Below are positions 41,443-41,732 of a stretch of DNA of 41,732 bases, in pieces (the stretch's first letter is position 1; every line of letters begins with the position of its first letter). The notes under the pieces were generated by a model. The model was given only the letters and a program-made list of their open reading frames with translations, was not told where the DNA came from and made no database searches. The translations under genes and the position numbers were made by a program. The stretch spans positions 1 through 41,732 of the forward strand of contig JAGBEO010000009.1 in assembly GCA_017936885.1 (NCBI GenBank), read 5' to 3'. The DNA is from Lachnospiraceae bacterium (GTDB taxonomy: Bacteria > Bacillota > Clostridia > Lachnospirales > Lachnospiraceae).

Positions 41443-41613
41443 CTATTTCATCCCTGTGCTCCCTGTTTCTCCATATTCCTTTTCCAGTTCACGGTTTATC
41501 TTTCTTCCTACTGACCTGAAAATCAATCCGCACGCCGCCCCCGCCATTACTGCTATTGTCATCAATAAAATTCCTCCATAAAACAGAATTTCGCTTCTTG
41601 ACACGTCAAACAT
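41443..41613 (-). CDS. Small single-pass membrane protein
   Basis: A 56-aa protein. MFDVSRSEI is followed by one hydrophobic helix (LFYGGILLMTIAVMAGAACGLIF would span 10-32), then a basic and charged tail (RSVGRKINRELEKEYGETGS). It ends 11 bp before the kinase start and is read in the same direction, so it is likely the first gene of the locus in this window. The RBS is weak (AAAGGGAAAAT); an internal ATG at 41562 with GGAGG 10 nt upstream would delete half the helix and is less likely. The family is not recognised. It may assist the kinase or the pilus base. Confidence 0.7.
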   Translation of the reverse strand: MFDVSRSEILFYGGILLMTIAVMAGAACGLIFRSVGRKINRELEKEYGETGSTGMK

Positions 41614-41663
41614 ATTTTCCCTTTCATAGCTTAATAAATGAATAATTTTATCTGTAAATACTC

Positions 41664-41669
41664 ATTATA
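41664..41669 (-). promoter_or_regulatory. Possible -10 box upstream of the kinase-Tad locus
   Basis: A perfect TATAAT on the minus strand, about 50 nt before the 56-aa gene, in an AT-rich gap. No convincing -35 lies 16-18 nt upstream (CAGAAA is the nearest). It is listed because nothing better is visible in 41614-41732. Confidence 0.25.
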
Positions 41670-41700
41670 TAATTGATACTCTACTATTTCTGCTCATTAA

Positions 41701-41729
41701 TTTTCGCAGAGTGTTTTACTCTGCGAAAA
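41701..41729. repeat. Perfect 12-bp inverted repeat at the window edge
   Basis: TTTTCGCAGAGT (41701-41712) and ACTCTGCGAAAA (41718-41729) with loop GTTTT. The stem is strong, but T's lead and A's follow on both strands, the reverse of a rho-independent terminator. The sequence after it is cut by the window end. It may be a transcript-end or operator structure of the gene to the right. Confidence 0.55.
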
Positions 41730-41732
41730 AAA

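Noticed and set aside
41701-41732. Terminator at the right edge
   Set aside because: The stem is perfect, but T's come before and A's after it on both strands, the opposite of a rho-independent terminator. Listed only as an inverted repeat.
1-41732. CRISPR arrays, tRNA or rRNA genes, insertion sequences, phage genes
   Set aside because: No regularly spaced repeats, RNA gene signatures, transposases or integrases were seen on either strand.

Overview
The window looks like a chromosomal segment of a motile Gram-positive gut anaerobe of the Lachnospiraceae (Roseburia / Agathobacter / Butyrivibrio / Lachnospira type). The basis is the flagellin N-terminus (MVVKHN...NRAADDAAGLSISEKMRRQIRGLT, the CBir1-like type of this family), strong GGAGG ribosome binding sites, a FliW-CsrA pair, a secretin-free Tad locus, and the DUF5702, DUF6382 and WG-repeat proteins typical of this family. 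Genus or species cannot be fixed from the sequence alone.

Region 1 (1-4.9 kb, + strand) is a glycosylation block. A possible 3' tail of an upstream gene is followed by a CgeB-like glycosyltransferase and three tandem paralogous GT2-TPR glycosyltransferases. They converge on flagellin, with a hairpin terminator between them. The GT2 trio is preceded by a perfect sigma-28 -10 box, so it may be switched on together with flagellin.

Region 2 (4.9-19.2 kb, mostly - strand) holds the late flagellar genes: fliC alone; flaG-fliD-fliS-fliT-like; then a second glycosyltransferase island (a GT2 on - and a second CgeB paralogue on +); then flgM-flgN-flgK-flgK2-flgL-fliW-csrA. Three sigma-28 promoters with identical 15-nt spacers (upstream of fliC, flaG and flgM) organise the region. 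The fliC leader carries GGA motifs in a hairpin loop and in the Shine-Dalgarno sequence, the arrangement expected for CsrA repression relieved by FliW. Both regulators are encoded about 7 kb upstream in transcription order.

Region 3 (19.3-20.4 kb) is a broken chemoreceptor gene that has lost both ends and is frameshifted.

Region 4 (20.5-41.7 kb, all - strand) is one long, tightly packed locus. In transcription order it encodes a 56-aa membrane protein, a transmembrane Ser/Thr kinase with a beta-propeller, a secreted LysM protein, TadZ/CpaE, TadA, TadB, TadC, a Flp-like pilin, a TadE-like protein, a DUF5702 (TadG-like) protein, a second TadE/F-like pseudopilin, a prepilin peptidase, a WG-repeat protein, a DUF6382-FHA protein, a membrane vWA-FHA protein and a PP2C phosphatase. 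No secretin is present, consistent with a monoderm. The kinase, FHA and phosphatase genes bracket the pilus machinery. This suggests a Tad pilus controlled by threonine phosphorylation, in outline like the PpkA-Fha-PppA pathway of type VI secretion. It is the best candidate here for an under-described system.
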